The notes under the pieces: model-generated
What the model was told of the DNA's origin: nothing
Database searches by the model: none
What the model saw: only the letters and a program-made list of their open reading frames with translations
Position numbers and translations under genes: made by a program
In this document: piece after piece, positions 45,241 to 53,253 of the stretch
Numbering within the stretch: the first letter of the stretch is position 1
Layout of the letters: each line of letters begins with the position of its first letter
DNA from: an uncultured Veillonella sp.
GTDB taxonomy: Bacteria; Bacillota; Negativicutes; Veillonellales; Veillonellaceae
Length of the DNA stretch: 64,000 nt
Direction: 5' to 3'
NCBI RefSeq assembly: GCF_900545795.1
Contig: NZ_URAR01000009.1
Coordinates: 1 to 64,000 of the forward strand

Positions 45241-45303
45241 AAGCCCAGGAGAACGGGATGGTTAGGCCACTGTGGCTAGGTCCCGAGTCTCTTGGGCTTT
45301 TTG
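45237..45303 (+). terminator. Long terminator hairpin downstream of thrS
   Basis: Arms AAAAGCCCAGGAGA and TCTCTTGGGCTTTT (one mismatch/bulge), with inner pairing CGGGA/TCCCG and GGCCA/TGGCT, followed by T residues. Confidence 0.8.
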
Positions 45304-45432
45304 CTTTGTATGTTGTTTTTTGTTTTGTATGTAATTACTTGGCTTAGATTTTTAGCCTTGCATCTTGAAAGGATTAAGAAAAACTTTTACAATAAGTTAA
45401 GGATTAATATATTATGTTTGAGGAGTTGTAAT

Positions 45433-46005
45433 ATGAAAAAGAATCGTGTAAGTAAGGCGCCTGCTGAGACTGCTGAAGTTATTGCAGGTCTTGAGCGCCT
45501 ATATCCATACTATCAATCCATTGAGCAGGTGGAAGATCAAAAAGCGGAGCTCTTAGCAGATAGAGCAAAGACATTGGGACATACATACTATACGCCTAAA
45601 GGACTTATTATTCATCTTGTTTTAGGGGTGATTATCTTTGGTATTGTATGGTTTTGGCATAGCAAGGCACCTAATGTTGTGACTGGTTATATTGTGGAAT
45701 TTGGCTTCCCTAATTTTGTGGGCTTATTTGCTATTTGGATGGCTATGATTGCTCTCTTTAGAAAAGCAGGTCATGCTAAACGACGCCAATTAATTGATAA
45801 GCAAGTCGCTAAATATGATGAATATATTATTGCCATTAAACGTCAAATTACGGATGATTTTATCCCCGTAAATTGCCGGACTACAGAAGCTATTACTTTT
45901 ATGAAGGAAAAGCTTGAAGCAGGGGACGCTGTATCTTTTAAAGAGGCACAGCAGCAATATTATGAAATTCAAAAAGACGAGCGTCAACAAAAAGCAGAGC
46001 AGTAA
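45433..46005 (+). CDS. Small membrane protein of unknown function
   Basis: A 190-residue protein I do not recognise. Residues 1-50 are polar and helical (RLYPYYQSIEQVEDQKAELL), then come two membrane helices (about 58-78, LIIHLVLGVIIFGIVWFW; and about 88-112, GFPNFVGLFAIWMAMIALF), then a basic/helical tail with a coiled-coil look ending KDERQQKAEQ. ATG 45433 is chosen: GAGGAG precedes it, and the longer open frame back to 45292 runs through the terminator hairpin. It stands alone before a bidirectional terminator. Confidence 0.65.
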   Translation: MKKNRVSKAPAETAEVIAGLERLYPYYQSIEQVEDQKAELLADRAKTLGHTYYTPKGLIIHLVLGVIIFGIVWFWHSKAPNVVTGYIVEFGFPNFVGLFAIWMAMIALFRKAGHAKRRQLIDKQVAKYDEYIIAIKRQITDDFIPVNCRTTEAITFMKEKLEAGDAVSFKEAQQQYYEIQKDERQQKAEQ

Positions 46006-46170
46006 AAAGTAAAAGAGGAAAAAGAAGCATAAGAGAAATGCAAAAGAACAGTAAGAGCGGGACATAGAAAAGATAAGTAAAAGAGAAACATTAAAGCGAC
46101 TAGTAAAAATCAGCAAAAGAAAATAGGTAAAAGAACTAAATTAAAAGAGCTAAATAAAAAAGAGTTAAAT
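46006..46170. repeat. A-rich degenerate repeat tract (AGTAAAAGA-like)
   Basis: More than ten imperfect copies of a short motif like GTAAAAGAA or TAAATAAAAAAGAG follow the stop codon up to the terminator. No constant period is kept, unlike the other repeat loci. There is no reading frame. Confidence 0.5.
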
Positions 46171-46208
46171 AAAAAAGGTAGTGAAGCCTAGGCTTCACTA
46201 CCTTTTTG
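46171..46208. terminator. Bidirectional terminator between convergent genes
   Basis: AAAAAGGTAGTGAAGCCTA and its near-perfect complement form a long stem with A and T runs on both sides, serving the membrane-protein gene and the convergent glutaredoxin-like gene. Confidence 0.9.
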
Positions 46209-46210
46209 TT

Positions 46211-46273
46211 TTCTTGTACAGTGCAAATTAATTCTTGTACAGTGTAAATTAATTCTTGTACAGTGTAAATTAA
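46211..46273. repeat. 21-bp tandem repeat, 3 copies
   Basis: TTCTTGTACAGTGTAAATTAA is repeated at 46211, 46232 and 46253 with a single C/T difference in the first copy. This is the least diverged tandem repeat in the window. Confidence 0.9.
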
Positions 46274-46321
46274 TACTGCCTACAAGCATAATACGGGTGG
46301 ATATAATCCGTATATTTGGTA

Positions 46322-46597
46322 TTAGATTGCTTTATCGAATACAGCTTTAATTAAAGATTTTGTTTCTCCATAAGATTCGCCAGGATGAGCTTCGTACTGT
46401 TTGTCAGTGCCGAACCAAAGGTTTGGATAATAATCATATGGATGTGTTTTGAAGAGTTCAGCAGCATCGCTGTCTTCAACCCATTCAATTTTAATATCGT
46501 TGTAAGCAGGATTTTCTGCTTTTAATTCTTCAATGGCTTTAAATGCATTGTGGCAATAAGGGCAACCATTTAAATGAAAACCTAAAATTTCTTTCAT
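46322..46597 (-). CDS. Glutaredoxin-like thiol-disulfide protein
   Basis: A 91-residue glutaredoxin/thioredoxin-fold protein with the active site GCPYCHNAF near residues 11-19 and a cis-Pro segment DYYPNLWFG. The body differs from standard GrxA: the insert KTHPYDYYPNLWFGTDKQYEAHPGE (seen as NLWFGTDKQYEAHPG) is typical of a small Firmicute/Negativicute group. It probably reduces protein disulfides or mixed thiols in the cytoplasm. GGAAGCG lies upstream of its start. It is monocistronic. Confidence 0.85.
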   Translation of the reverse strand: MKEILGFHLNGCPYCHNAFKAIEELKAENPAYNDIKIEWVEDSDAAELFKTHPYDYYPNLWFGTDKQYEAHPGESYGETKSLIKAVFDKAI

Positions 46598-46999
46598 AGT
46601 ATCGCTTCCTTTTCTTAATAATATGTATTGTACTATATTAATTAACTATTAAATAGATATATCTCTATTTATATATATTATACATCAAATGAATAAAAAA
46701 ATCACGGATCTTTTGTTAAATAGGCAGTTATAAAATAGAAATTAACTTACATAGACAGTTTTTTGTTGGTTAAAAATCAAACTGCGTATTGTATACAGTA
46801 TTATTTACGTAAATTATCCATATATTAGTATTTTTTGTATATACAAATGTCTTTCTTGTGCTATAATAAACCATGTTGATTCTATAGAGATGCTGTCATA
46901 GTATGTTGGGGGTGTCAATATACTGAGGAATTGACGACGGGGTTTGAGAGAATAAGAAAGAGACATAAATAGAGTGAAGCCTTGATGGGAGGGAGACGT
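46598..46999. other. Divergent regulatory spacer between the glutaredoxin-like gene and the permease
   Basis: AT-rich, without a gene. It contains an extended -10 box (TGCTATAAT ending 46867) that could drive the permease with a leader of about 125 bases, and a perfect 12-base palindrome TTGTATATACAA at 46835-46846 just before it, a possible operator. I saw no riboswitch. Confidence 0.5.
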
Positions 47000-48385
47000 A
47001 TGCAAGATGATAAGACCCTCGCTAGGGGGCTTAAGAATCGCCACGTACAATTAATTGCAATTGGTGGCGCCATTGGGACGGGATTATTTTTAGGATCAGG
47101 TCATTCGGTGGCCTTGGCAGGTCCGGCCATACTTTTTTCCTACATAATCACAGGCATCGTATGTTTCTTTATGATGCGTGCCCTAGGAGAACTACTTTTA
47201 TCTAACACGGAATATCATACTTTTGTGGAATTTGTGCAAGACTATATGGGCGAGCGAGCGGCCTTTGTGACTGGCTGGACCTATTGGTTTTGTTGGATAT
47301 CCGTTGCTATGGCAGATATTACAGCAGTTGGGATTTATGTGAAATTTTGGTTTCCTTATATAGAAACTTGGATTCCTAGCCTGATTGTATTAAGTATATT
47401 AGTGTTGTTAAATTTATTAACAGTTAAATTATTTGGTGAAATTGAGTTTTGGTTTGCCTTAATAAAAGTCATTGCCATTATAGCTTTAATTGGCTTGGGA
47501 TTATATTTTATTTTCTCTGGGCAAACAACTACAGCAGGGACCGCCTCATTTTCCAATTTATGGAATCATGGTGGTTGGTTCCCACGCGGTATGGGAGGCT
47601 TTGTACAGTCCTTCCAGATGGTAGTGTTTGCGTTTGCAGGCATTGAGCTGGTAGGCCTTACAGCAGGGGAAACGCAGAATCCTCATAAAGTAATACCTCA
47701 GTCAATCAATAGCATTCCTGTGCGCATTATATTATTTTATGTAGGTGCTTTAGGTGTGATTATGAGTATTTTCCCTTGGGATGCGGTCAATCCTGATCGA
47801 AGTCCTTTTGTGGAAGTATTCTTAGCTGTTGGTATTGTAGGGGCTGCATCGATAGTTAATTTTGTCGTTTTAACTTCAGCAGCGTCGGCTTGTAATAGTG
47901 GTGTATTTAGTACGAGCCGTTTACTTTATTCATTGGCTAAACGTTGTCACGCACCAGGTAAACTTGAAATGCTTACTAGTAAGCAAGTACCAGCAAATGC
48001 CCTTTTATTATCGGTATTGGTTATTTGTTTAGTGGTGGCGATGCAATATATTGTGCCAGAAGGCGTATTTGTTATGATTACGAGTGTGGCTACTTTCTGC
48101 TTCTTATATATTTGGGCGACTATTACGATTTGCCATATGAAATTTGTAAAAGCACGTCCTGATTTAGCGGCAAAGAGCAAATTTAAAATGCCATTATTCC
48201 CTTATTTAAATTATTTAGTATTAGCTTTCTTTGCCTTTGTGCTTGTGACCTTAGCTTTTAATCCAGCTACACGCGTGGCCTTATTAGTTACACCGGTATG
48301 GTTTGTGATTCTATTGGCTATCTACCAAGTGAGGAAACAAAATGAAGGGCGTGAGCTAGAAGAAGCACAGATGACAAAAGAATAA
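47000..48385 (+). CDS. APC-family amino-acid permease
   Basis: A 461-residue transporter with twelve membrane helices of the AAT branch of the APC superfamily (relatives carry aromatic amino acids, GABA, proline or lysine by proton symport). The consensus substrate loop in helix 1 is AIGGAIGTGLFLGSG; FAGIELVGLTAGETQNPHKV and VFSTSRLLYSLAKR are also family hallmarks. ATG 47000 is chosen because GGGAGGGAG precedes it; the open frame's earlier TTG and ATG lie in that site. The exact substrate cannot be told. A terminator follows. Confidence 0.92.
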   Translation: MQDDKTLARGLKNRHVQLIAIGGAIGTGLFLGSGHSVALAGPAILFSYIITGIVCFFMMRALGELLLSNTEYHTFVEFVQDYMGERAAFVTGWTYWFCWISVAMADITAVGIYVKFWFPYIETWIPSLIVLSILVLLNLLTVKLFGEIEFWFALIKVIAIIALIGLGLYFIFSGQTTTAGTASFSNLWNHGGWFPRGMGGFVQSFQMVVFAFAGIELVGLTAGETQNPHKVIPQSINSIPVRIILFYVGALGVIMSIFPWDAVNPDRSPFVEVFLAVGIVGAASIVNFVVLTSAASACNSGVFSTSRLLYSLAKRCHAPGKLEMLTSKQVPANALLLSVLVICLVVAMQYIVPEGVFVMITSVATFCFLYIWATITICHMKFVKARPDLAAKSKFKMPLFPYLNYLVLAFFAFVLVTLAFNPATRVALLVTPVWFVILLAIYQVRKQNEGRELEEAQMTKE

Positions 48386-48486
48386 TACAGTTTTAGAGAA
48401 TGGCTAAGTTTTAAACTTATCTGTTATGTGTAGGATGTAGTATCTTAATATTAAAAAATAATAGTTAATTTTCTTATTTTAGCTTT

Positions 48487-48547
48487 TTAAGAGTCTTTTG
48501 TAGAGTTTTTGCATATATAATGCATGATTCTATAAAAGGCTCTTTTT
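48487..48547 (+). terminator. Terminator after the permease
   Basis: Long arms (AAGAGTCTTTTGTAGA with TCTATAAAAGGCTCTT) pair with G-U wobbles around a GCATATATAATGC core; a T run follows. Confidence 0.75.
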
Positions 48548-48594
48548 TATATGCTATTAATGAATGCTTGCTAGTTTTAAAATATGAACAGCTC

Positions 48595-48603
48595 TGATAC
48601 AAT
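48595..48603 (+). promoter_or_regulatory. Candidate extended -10 promoter of the dynamin/Sel1 cluster
   Basis: TGATACAAT (with TACAAT at 48598-48603) has the TGn extension; the -35 is poor. If used, the 19-bp repeat array would lie in the leader RNA. Confidence 0.4.
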
Positions 48604-48644
48604 AGAGATAATATATATTATTGGTGAACATAAAGACATAAATT

Positions 48645-48777
48645 GAAAAGTTAGATATGAGCTAAAAGTTTAATTATACACTAAAAAGTTAGATATGAGC
48701 TGAAAGTTTAGTCATAAACTAAAAAATTAGTTATATGCAAAAACTTTAGCTATAAGTTAAAAATTTAGTTATAAGTT
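48645..48777. repeat. 19-bp tandem repeat, 7 copies
   Basis: Units start at 48645, 48664, 48683, 48702, 48721, 48740 and 48759 in exact 19-base register, with the consensus AAAAGTTTAGTTATAAGCT. Copies 1 and 3 are nearly identical. The array ends about 90 bases before the Sel1-repeat gene. Confidence 0.9.
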
Positions 48778-48865
48778 ATAAGTTAAAAACTCGACTGCGA
48801 GTGAAATCGTCGATTATAGTAGACCTTCAGCTGTATTAGGCTATAGGGGATAGATTAGGTTAGAG

Positions 48866-50605
48866 GTGTTTATGGAGCACACATTATGTATAGGGGTAAA
48901 AAGACGCTTAGATTCGATTAAGTCTGTCTTACAGCATATGGAGATGACTCATTTAGGAAAAGATTTGGTTTTAGATTATATAGACTTGTTAGATGAGGCA
49001 TTAGTATGTCAGGAGTTAAGTGCTAATTTATGTAGTTCGCCGGATTCTTTAGGGGGTGAGTCTGGAGCATTTATTTTAAAGGAATCGAAGGTACCGGATG
49101 GAATGCCGATGCAAGCGGAGCAGGGGCGTATGGCGGTACAATCGGAGAAATCGGATTACGATTTAAGTAAGCTGCACCAATGGGCATTACACTTAGCTTG
49201 TTTTTTATTAGTGTTATATTCTTTTTATGAAGATGTAAGGCAGCAGACTGCTAATGAAATAAAATATGCGTTGCGTCTACAGCGACAAGTGCAATTGATG
49301 GACATAGAGATAGGTGTGCGTGGCCTTGTAAAGAATATAAGCATAGATCATCCTTTTTTAGAGGCTGCTATATTGAAATGGAATCTTCAGGGAACAGAAC
49401 TTCATAATGATGGTTATGAACAGTTTCGAGCTCTTATGAATGACATACAGCCTTATGCTACATATGAAGTATTTTGCCATCACTATAGAGCAGGCGACTA
49501 TGATTATGTGTTGGACTTAGGACAATGGTTACTAATGCAGTATGGCCAGCATAGCGCCTATAGTCAGTGTAGAACCAATGGATATCAATCTACTGAACTT
49601 ACAGGTGAGGAAGTAGTAGCTAGTGAGGATAATAATAGTGAAGTTGCACTTGGTAAATCGTTAGCTAGAAAATCTACATTGAGTGATTCTACAGCAAGTC
49701 GTCATATAGCATATATATTAGCTCATATTAGATTATGTATGGCGAAGATTTATTTGTATCATATGGAGGCGACTAACAGACATAGCTTAGCGCTACATTT
49801 GTTAATAGAACTGAAAGAATTACAGTACATACCATATATGCCGGAAATTGCCTATCAGTGGGCACAATTAATTATTCAATGTCCAGAGGTTCTTCAGGAA
49901 ACATATAATGACTCTAAGGCGACGAAGGGAACATTTTTGCAATTAACTGCCGAAGAAATGGCTCTGATATATTATGAAGAAGCAGCACAAGCGGGTTATA
50001 TACCAGCATTGTTAAAATTAGGTGCCATGTATCAGGATAGGGGACGCACAGATGAAGTACATAAAGCACGGGCTTGGCTTCATAAAGCGGCACAATATAA
50101 TAGCCCAGAAGCTTATGGGCGTTTAGGGCGCCTATATAGCGATTGGGAAATGTCCGAAGTTTTTGATAAAACTAAGGCGCTCTATTGGGCCCTAAAAGGT
50201 TTAGATGTGGAGGATGAAGAGTCCTTGTTTGTGCTTATCAATATCTTTGTATGGGGGCTCAATGGTGCAATAGAGCCTGACTATAAGGCTGCTGTTGAGA
50301 TCTTAGAAGGGCGAGTTAAAGAACAAAGTTTATTCTTGTTTTTACTGGGCAAGATGTATGTTACTGGCGGCTATGGTATTTTTAAAGATATGACAAAAGG
50401 ACTTTCCTATCTTGAAGAGGCTGCTAAACTAGGTCACCTAGAATCGGCTTATATGTTAGGAACTACCGCTGCTAGCATAGATATGATTGTACCTAATTAT
50501 GAGGTGGCCTTATTCTGGTTGCGTCACGCTGTAACTAAGGGGCATGTTAAGGCGCGTGATGCATTGCGCCAGGTTGAGGCACAATGTAGTGGGAAAAATC
50601 GATAG
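48866..50605 (+). CDS. Sel1-like repeat protein
   Basis: A 579-residue alpha-solenoid protein without a signal peptide. The C-terminal half (about residues 365-570) has Sel1-like (TPR-type) repeats of about 36 residues: YYEEAAQAGYIPALLKLGAMY, ARAWLHKAAQYNSPEAYGRLG, GLSYLEEAAKLGHLESAYMLG and ALFWLRHAVTKGHVKARDAL. The N-terminal half is divergent helical sequence with a polar insert at about 235-275. Such repeats bind partner proteins. It opens the string of dynamin-like genes, so it probably scaffolds them (inference). GTTAGAGGTG precedes ATG 48866. Confidence 0.8.
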   Translation: MFMEHTLCIGVKRRLDSIKSVLQHMEMTHLGKDLVLDYIDLLDEALVCQELSANLCSSPDSLGGESGAFILKESKVPDGMPMQAEQGRMAVQSEKSDYDLSKLHQWALHLACFLLVLYSFYEDVRQQTANEIKYALRLQRQVQLMDIEIGVRGLVKNISIDHPFLEAAILKWNLQGTELHNDGYEQFRALMNDIQPYATYEVFCHHYRAGDYDYVLDLGQWLLMQYGQHSAYSQCRTNGYQSTELTGEEVVASEDNNSEVALGKSLARKSTLSDSTASRHIAYILAHIRLCMAKIYLYHMEATNRHSLALHLLIELKELQYIPYMPEIAYQWAQLIIQCPEVLQETYNDSKATKGTFLQLTAEEMALIYYEEAAQAGYIPALLKLGAMYQDRGRTDEVHKARAWLHKAAQYNSPEAYGRLGRLYSDWEMSEVFDKTKALYWALKGLDVEDEESLFVLINIFVWGLNGAIEPDYKAAVEILEGRVKEQSLFLFLLGKMYVTGGYGIFKDMTKGLSYLEEAAKLGHLESAYMLGTTAASIDMIVPNYEVALFWLRHAVTKGHVKARDALRQVEAQCSGKNR

Positions 50606-50730
50606 AGATAATAGCTCGAGATAATAGATAGAGACAATAGCTAGGGCAAATAGATAGCAAAAGTAGATAAGAAGAATAGAAAGAAAAGTAGATAAGAAAA
50701 ACAGAAAGAAAACGTAGCTAGGAAAAATGA
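50606..50730. repeat. Degenerate repeats between the Sel1 and GTPase genes
   Basis: A first tract of GATAATAGAT-like copies is followed by two close 25-base copies of AAGTAGATAAGAAGAATAGA and a third diverged one. A-rich, no gene. Confidence 0.6.
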
Positions 50731-50791
50731 AGCTTAGTGTTTACTTATAAAGATAATGCTGTATTAGGGAGTTTGTGAGGATAGCCATTCT

Positions 50792-53236
50792 ATGACATAT
50801 GATTTGATGGGAATTATGCATTCCACAATAGAACAATTAAAACAATTGGAACGACTGATAGAGCGCGATAGGGAGATTTTCTATGACGATGAAATAAGTA
50901 TTGATAAAGTCAATGTGCAAGAATTAGCGGACTCTATGTTTTCACCCCTTCAAATTATGGTAATGGGGGCATTCTCGACAGGTAAATCATCTTTTATTAA
51001 TGCCTTATTAGGTGAAAATCTCACAGTTGTTGGAGCGCTACCCACTACCGCAGTCATTACTAAGCTCGTGTATGGGCCAGAGGCTAAAGTAGTGGTTCAT
51101 TTTAAAAATAAAGAGCAACGCGAATATGATCCGATAGAGTTTCGCCAATTAACAGCAGAACAAGAAGATGCTTGGCTCGAACTTCACAGGCAGATTGATT
51201 ATGTGACATATGAGGTTCCTATTGAATTATTAAAGTCCATTAACATTATTGATAGTCCTGGCCTAGATGCGTTAAATGAGCATCATATGGAGACTACTAA
51301 ACAGTTTATACGCTATGCAGATACAGTGTTGTGGATTATGTCCGCGGAAGCGGCGTTGACCACGAAAGAGCTGGCTCATATAGAGCAGTTAGAAGGGCGC
51401 ATGAAGCCCCTTGTCATTGTCAATAAAATTGATACCATTGATGAAGAGGAAGACAGTGTTGAAGATATTATCGATGAAGTCGAGCGCAAACTAAAACATC
51501 GTGTTCAAGCAGTCCTCCCAGTATCGGCACAGTTGGCTTTAGAAGGGAAGCTAAAGACTTGTGAGGAGCTGTTAGAGGACAGTTTGTTGCCTCAGGTTGA
51601 AACATATATTAAAGAGCGCATTATTCCGCATTCTTTAGATTATAAAATGGATAAACTCATCAATACCATTAGCTTTATGGTATTAAAAGTGGAATGGGCT
51701 TTAGGCTTTTATAGAGAAAGTTCATATTTTGATATGACCCTTTTTAAGTTGAAAAAGACTCCCCTAAAAGGGCTATCTGTGCAGGCTTATAGGCGAAGTT
51801 TACTAGATATAATTCAATCGATTCAACTCTATTGTGAGGAGCAGAGTTTAGAAGGCAAGGCTGAATCACTTGGATTTATGGGACTTATGTACTTATTTGG
51901 GTATGCCTATTTTCAAGACACAGAAAAAGGAATCACCTATTTAGAGTATGCTGCCATGAAGCAGAATTCAGTAGCTCAAGGTCTTTTGTTTGTACATCAC
52001 TATATGGTTGTAATTAAGCATTTGCAGGAGTGGCAGCAGTTTTATTTGAATAAAAAAGTGCCATTTAATTTACGTGATTTACCGAGCTATGATAAAGCAG
52101 TTTATTGGGCTAAATCATTTAATACATTAGATATTACACAAGTAGACTCTATTACTAAACATTTTATAGAAATGGCACATGAGTTTATGTGTGAAGACCT
52201 TTTACTTACAGAGTTTCAAGCTGTAGATGGGGCGAGAGAACTGGATGTAGTGTATAAAGAATTACGGCAGCTCTTGAGTCAAGATGAAGCTGTAGGTATA
52301 TATAGTACCTTACCTATGTTGGGGCACTTACATGAATGTGGCTTAGGTGGGCCTGTAAATTTACAAGAGGCCTATCGACTATACCAGGTGAGTAGTGATC
52401 ATATGGTACATGAAGGCATGCTCCGCATGGCGCTATATCATTTAAAGCACGGCAATGGAAAGCATGGTAATGCCATTATGGCTTGGTTTAAGGCCGCTGC
52501 AGAACATGGCAATACAGCCACTTTGGAGCATATGATTAATCTATATTTTGATACAGAGCATGATATTACGTATGATATTAGTTATGTGCTTTGGGCTTTA
52601 GAGAAAGCGTTAACGATTAACGATCATCCAGCGCTGCGAGTTGCTGCTGAAGATGTACTTTTAAACTTATATGCATTAGGTATAGACGGGGTAATAGAGC
52701 CGCAATTTGAAAAATTAGAGGAAGTAAGCTTAGACCTATTGGAACATAATCCTAAGGCCTTAGTATTTTATGGAGAGGTACTATGGGCGAAAGGACTTGA
52801 AGCAGAGCAACGAGCCTATTTGGAACAGGGCGTACAACGAGGATGGCGTGAGGCTAAAGAAGCGTTGGCCCTAGCTCTTGCCGGTGATAGAGCTATTGAG
52901 AAGGATCCAAAGGCGCGATGGCAGTACATTACTTTGCTTCGAGACCTAACAGATGTTCCCTATATGCAGTTCTTAATTAGTTTATTGTTTTTAAAACCTG
53001 GACCTTATATTGAACCTGATTATGAAAGATTTAAGTATTGGCTTGAATTAGCAGCTCAAAATAATGAAGGGCAAGCCTATCATGTTTTGGCTTTGCAGTA
53101 TAATTATGGCCAATATGGCTATCCTAAGGACTATAGTAAGGCCTTGCTTTGCATGGAGAAAGCCATTGAATTAGGCTTTGAAGATAAAGACGATGATTTA
53201 CAAATGATTAGGCGGAATATGAGTAAGCCGTATTAA
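50792..53236 (+). CDS. Dynamin-type GTPase fused to Sel1-like repeats
   Basis: An 814-residue protein. The GTPase domain lies at about residues 48-290: P-loop GAFSTGKSSF (Gly59-Ser67), a G2 Thr in LPTTAVITK, G3 DSPGLDAL (Asp154) and G4 NKID (Asn211-Asp214). From about 340 onward, instead of the stalk and membrane paddle of dynamins, there are Sel1/TPR-like repeats: FMGLMYLFGYAYFQDTEKGI, AMAWFKAAAEHGN-type units near 565, and LALQYNYGQYGYPKDYSKAL near 770. No membrane segment is evident. It may be the soluble regulatory member of the adjacent dynamin set. It ends two bases before the next reading frame opens. Confidence 0.85.
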   Translation: MTYDLMGIMHSTIEQLKQLERLIERDREIFYDDEISIDKVNVQELADSMFSPLQIMVMGAFSTGKSSFINALLGENLTVVGALPTTAVITKLVYGPEAKVVVHFKNKEQREYDPIEFRQLTAEQEDAWLELHRQIDYVTYEVPIELLKSINIIDSPGLDALNEHHMETTKQFIRYADTVLWIMSAEAALTTKELAHIEQLEGRMKPLVIVNKIDTIDEEEDSVEDIIDEVERKLKHRVQAVLPVSAQLALEGKLKTCEELLEDSLLPQVETYIKERIIPHSLDYKMDKLINTISFMVLKVEWALGFYRESSYFDMTLFKLKKTPLKGLSVQAYRRSLLDIIQSIQLYCEEQSLEGKAESLGFMGLMYLFGYAYFQDTEKGITYLEYAAMKQNSVAQGLLFVHHYMVVIKHLQEWQQFYLNKKVPFNLRDLPSYDKAVYWAKSFNTLDITQVDSITKHFIEMAHEFMCEDLLLTEFQAVDGARELDVVYKELRQLLSQDEAVGIYSTLPMLGHLHECGLGGPVNLQEAYRLYQVSSDHMVHEGMLRMALYHLKHGNGKHGNAIMAWFKAAAEHGNTATLEHMINLYFDTEHDITYDISYVLWALEKALTINDHPALRVAAEDVLLNLYALGIDGVIEPQFEKLEEVSLDLLEHNPKALVFYGEVLWAKGLEAEQRAYLEQGVQRGWREAKEALALALAGDRAIEKDPKARWQYITLLRDLTDVPYMQFLISLLFLKPGPYIEPDYERFKYWLELAAQNNEGQAYHVLALQYNYGQYGYPKDYSKALLCMEKAIELGFEDKDDDLQMIRRNMSKPY

Positions 53237-53253
53237 TTTTGAGGAGCAAAGAC

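Noticed and set aside
45292..45432. N-terminal extension of the small membrane protein
   Set aside because: The extra 47 codons start inside the terminator hairpin and a good binding site (GAGGAG) lies just before ATG 45433.
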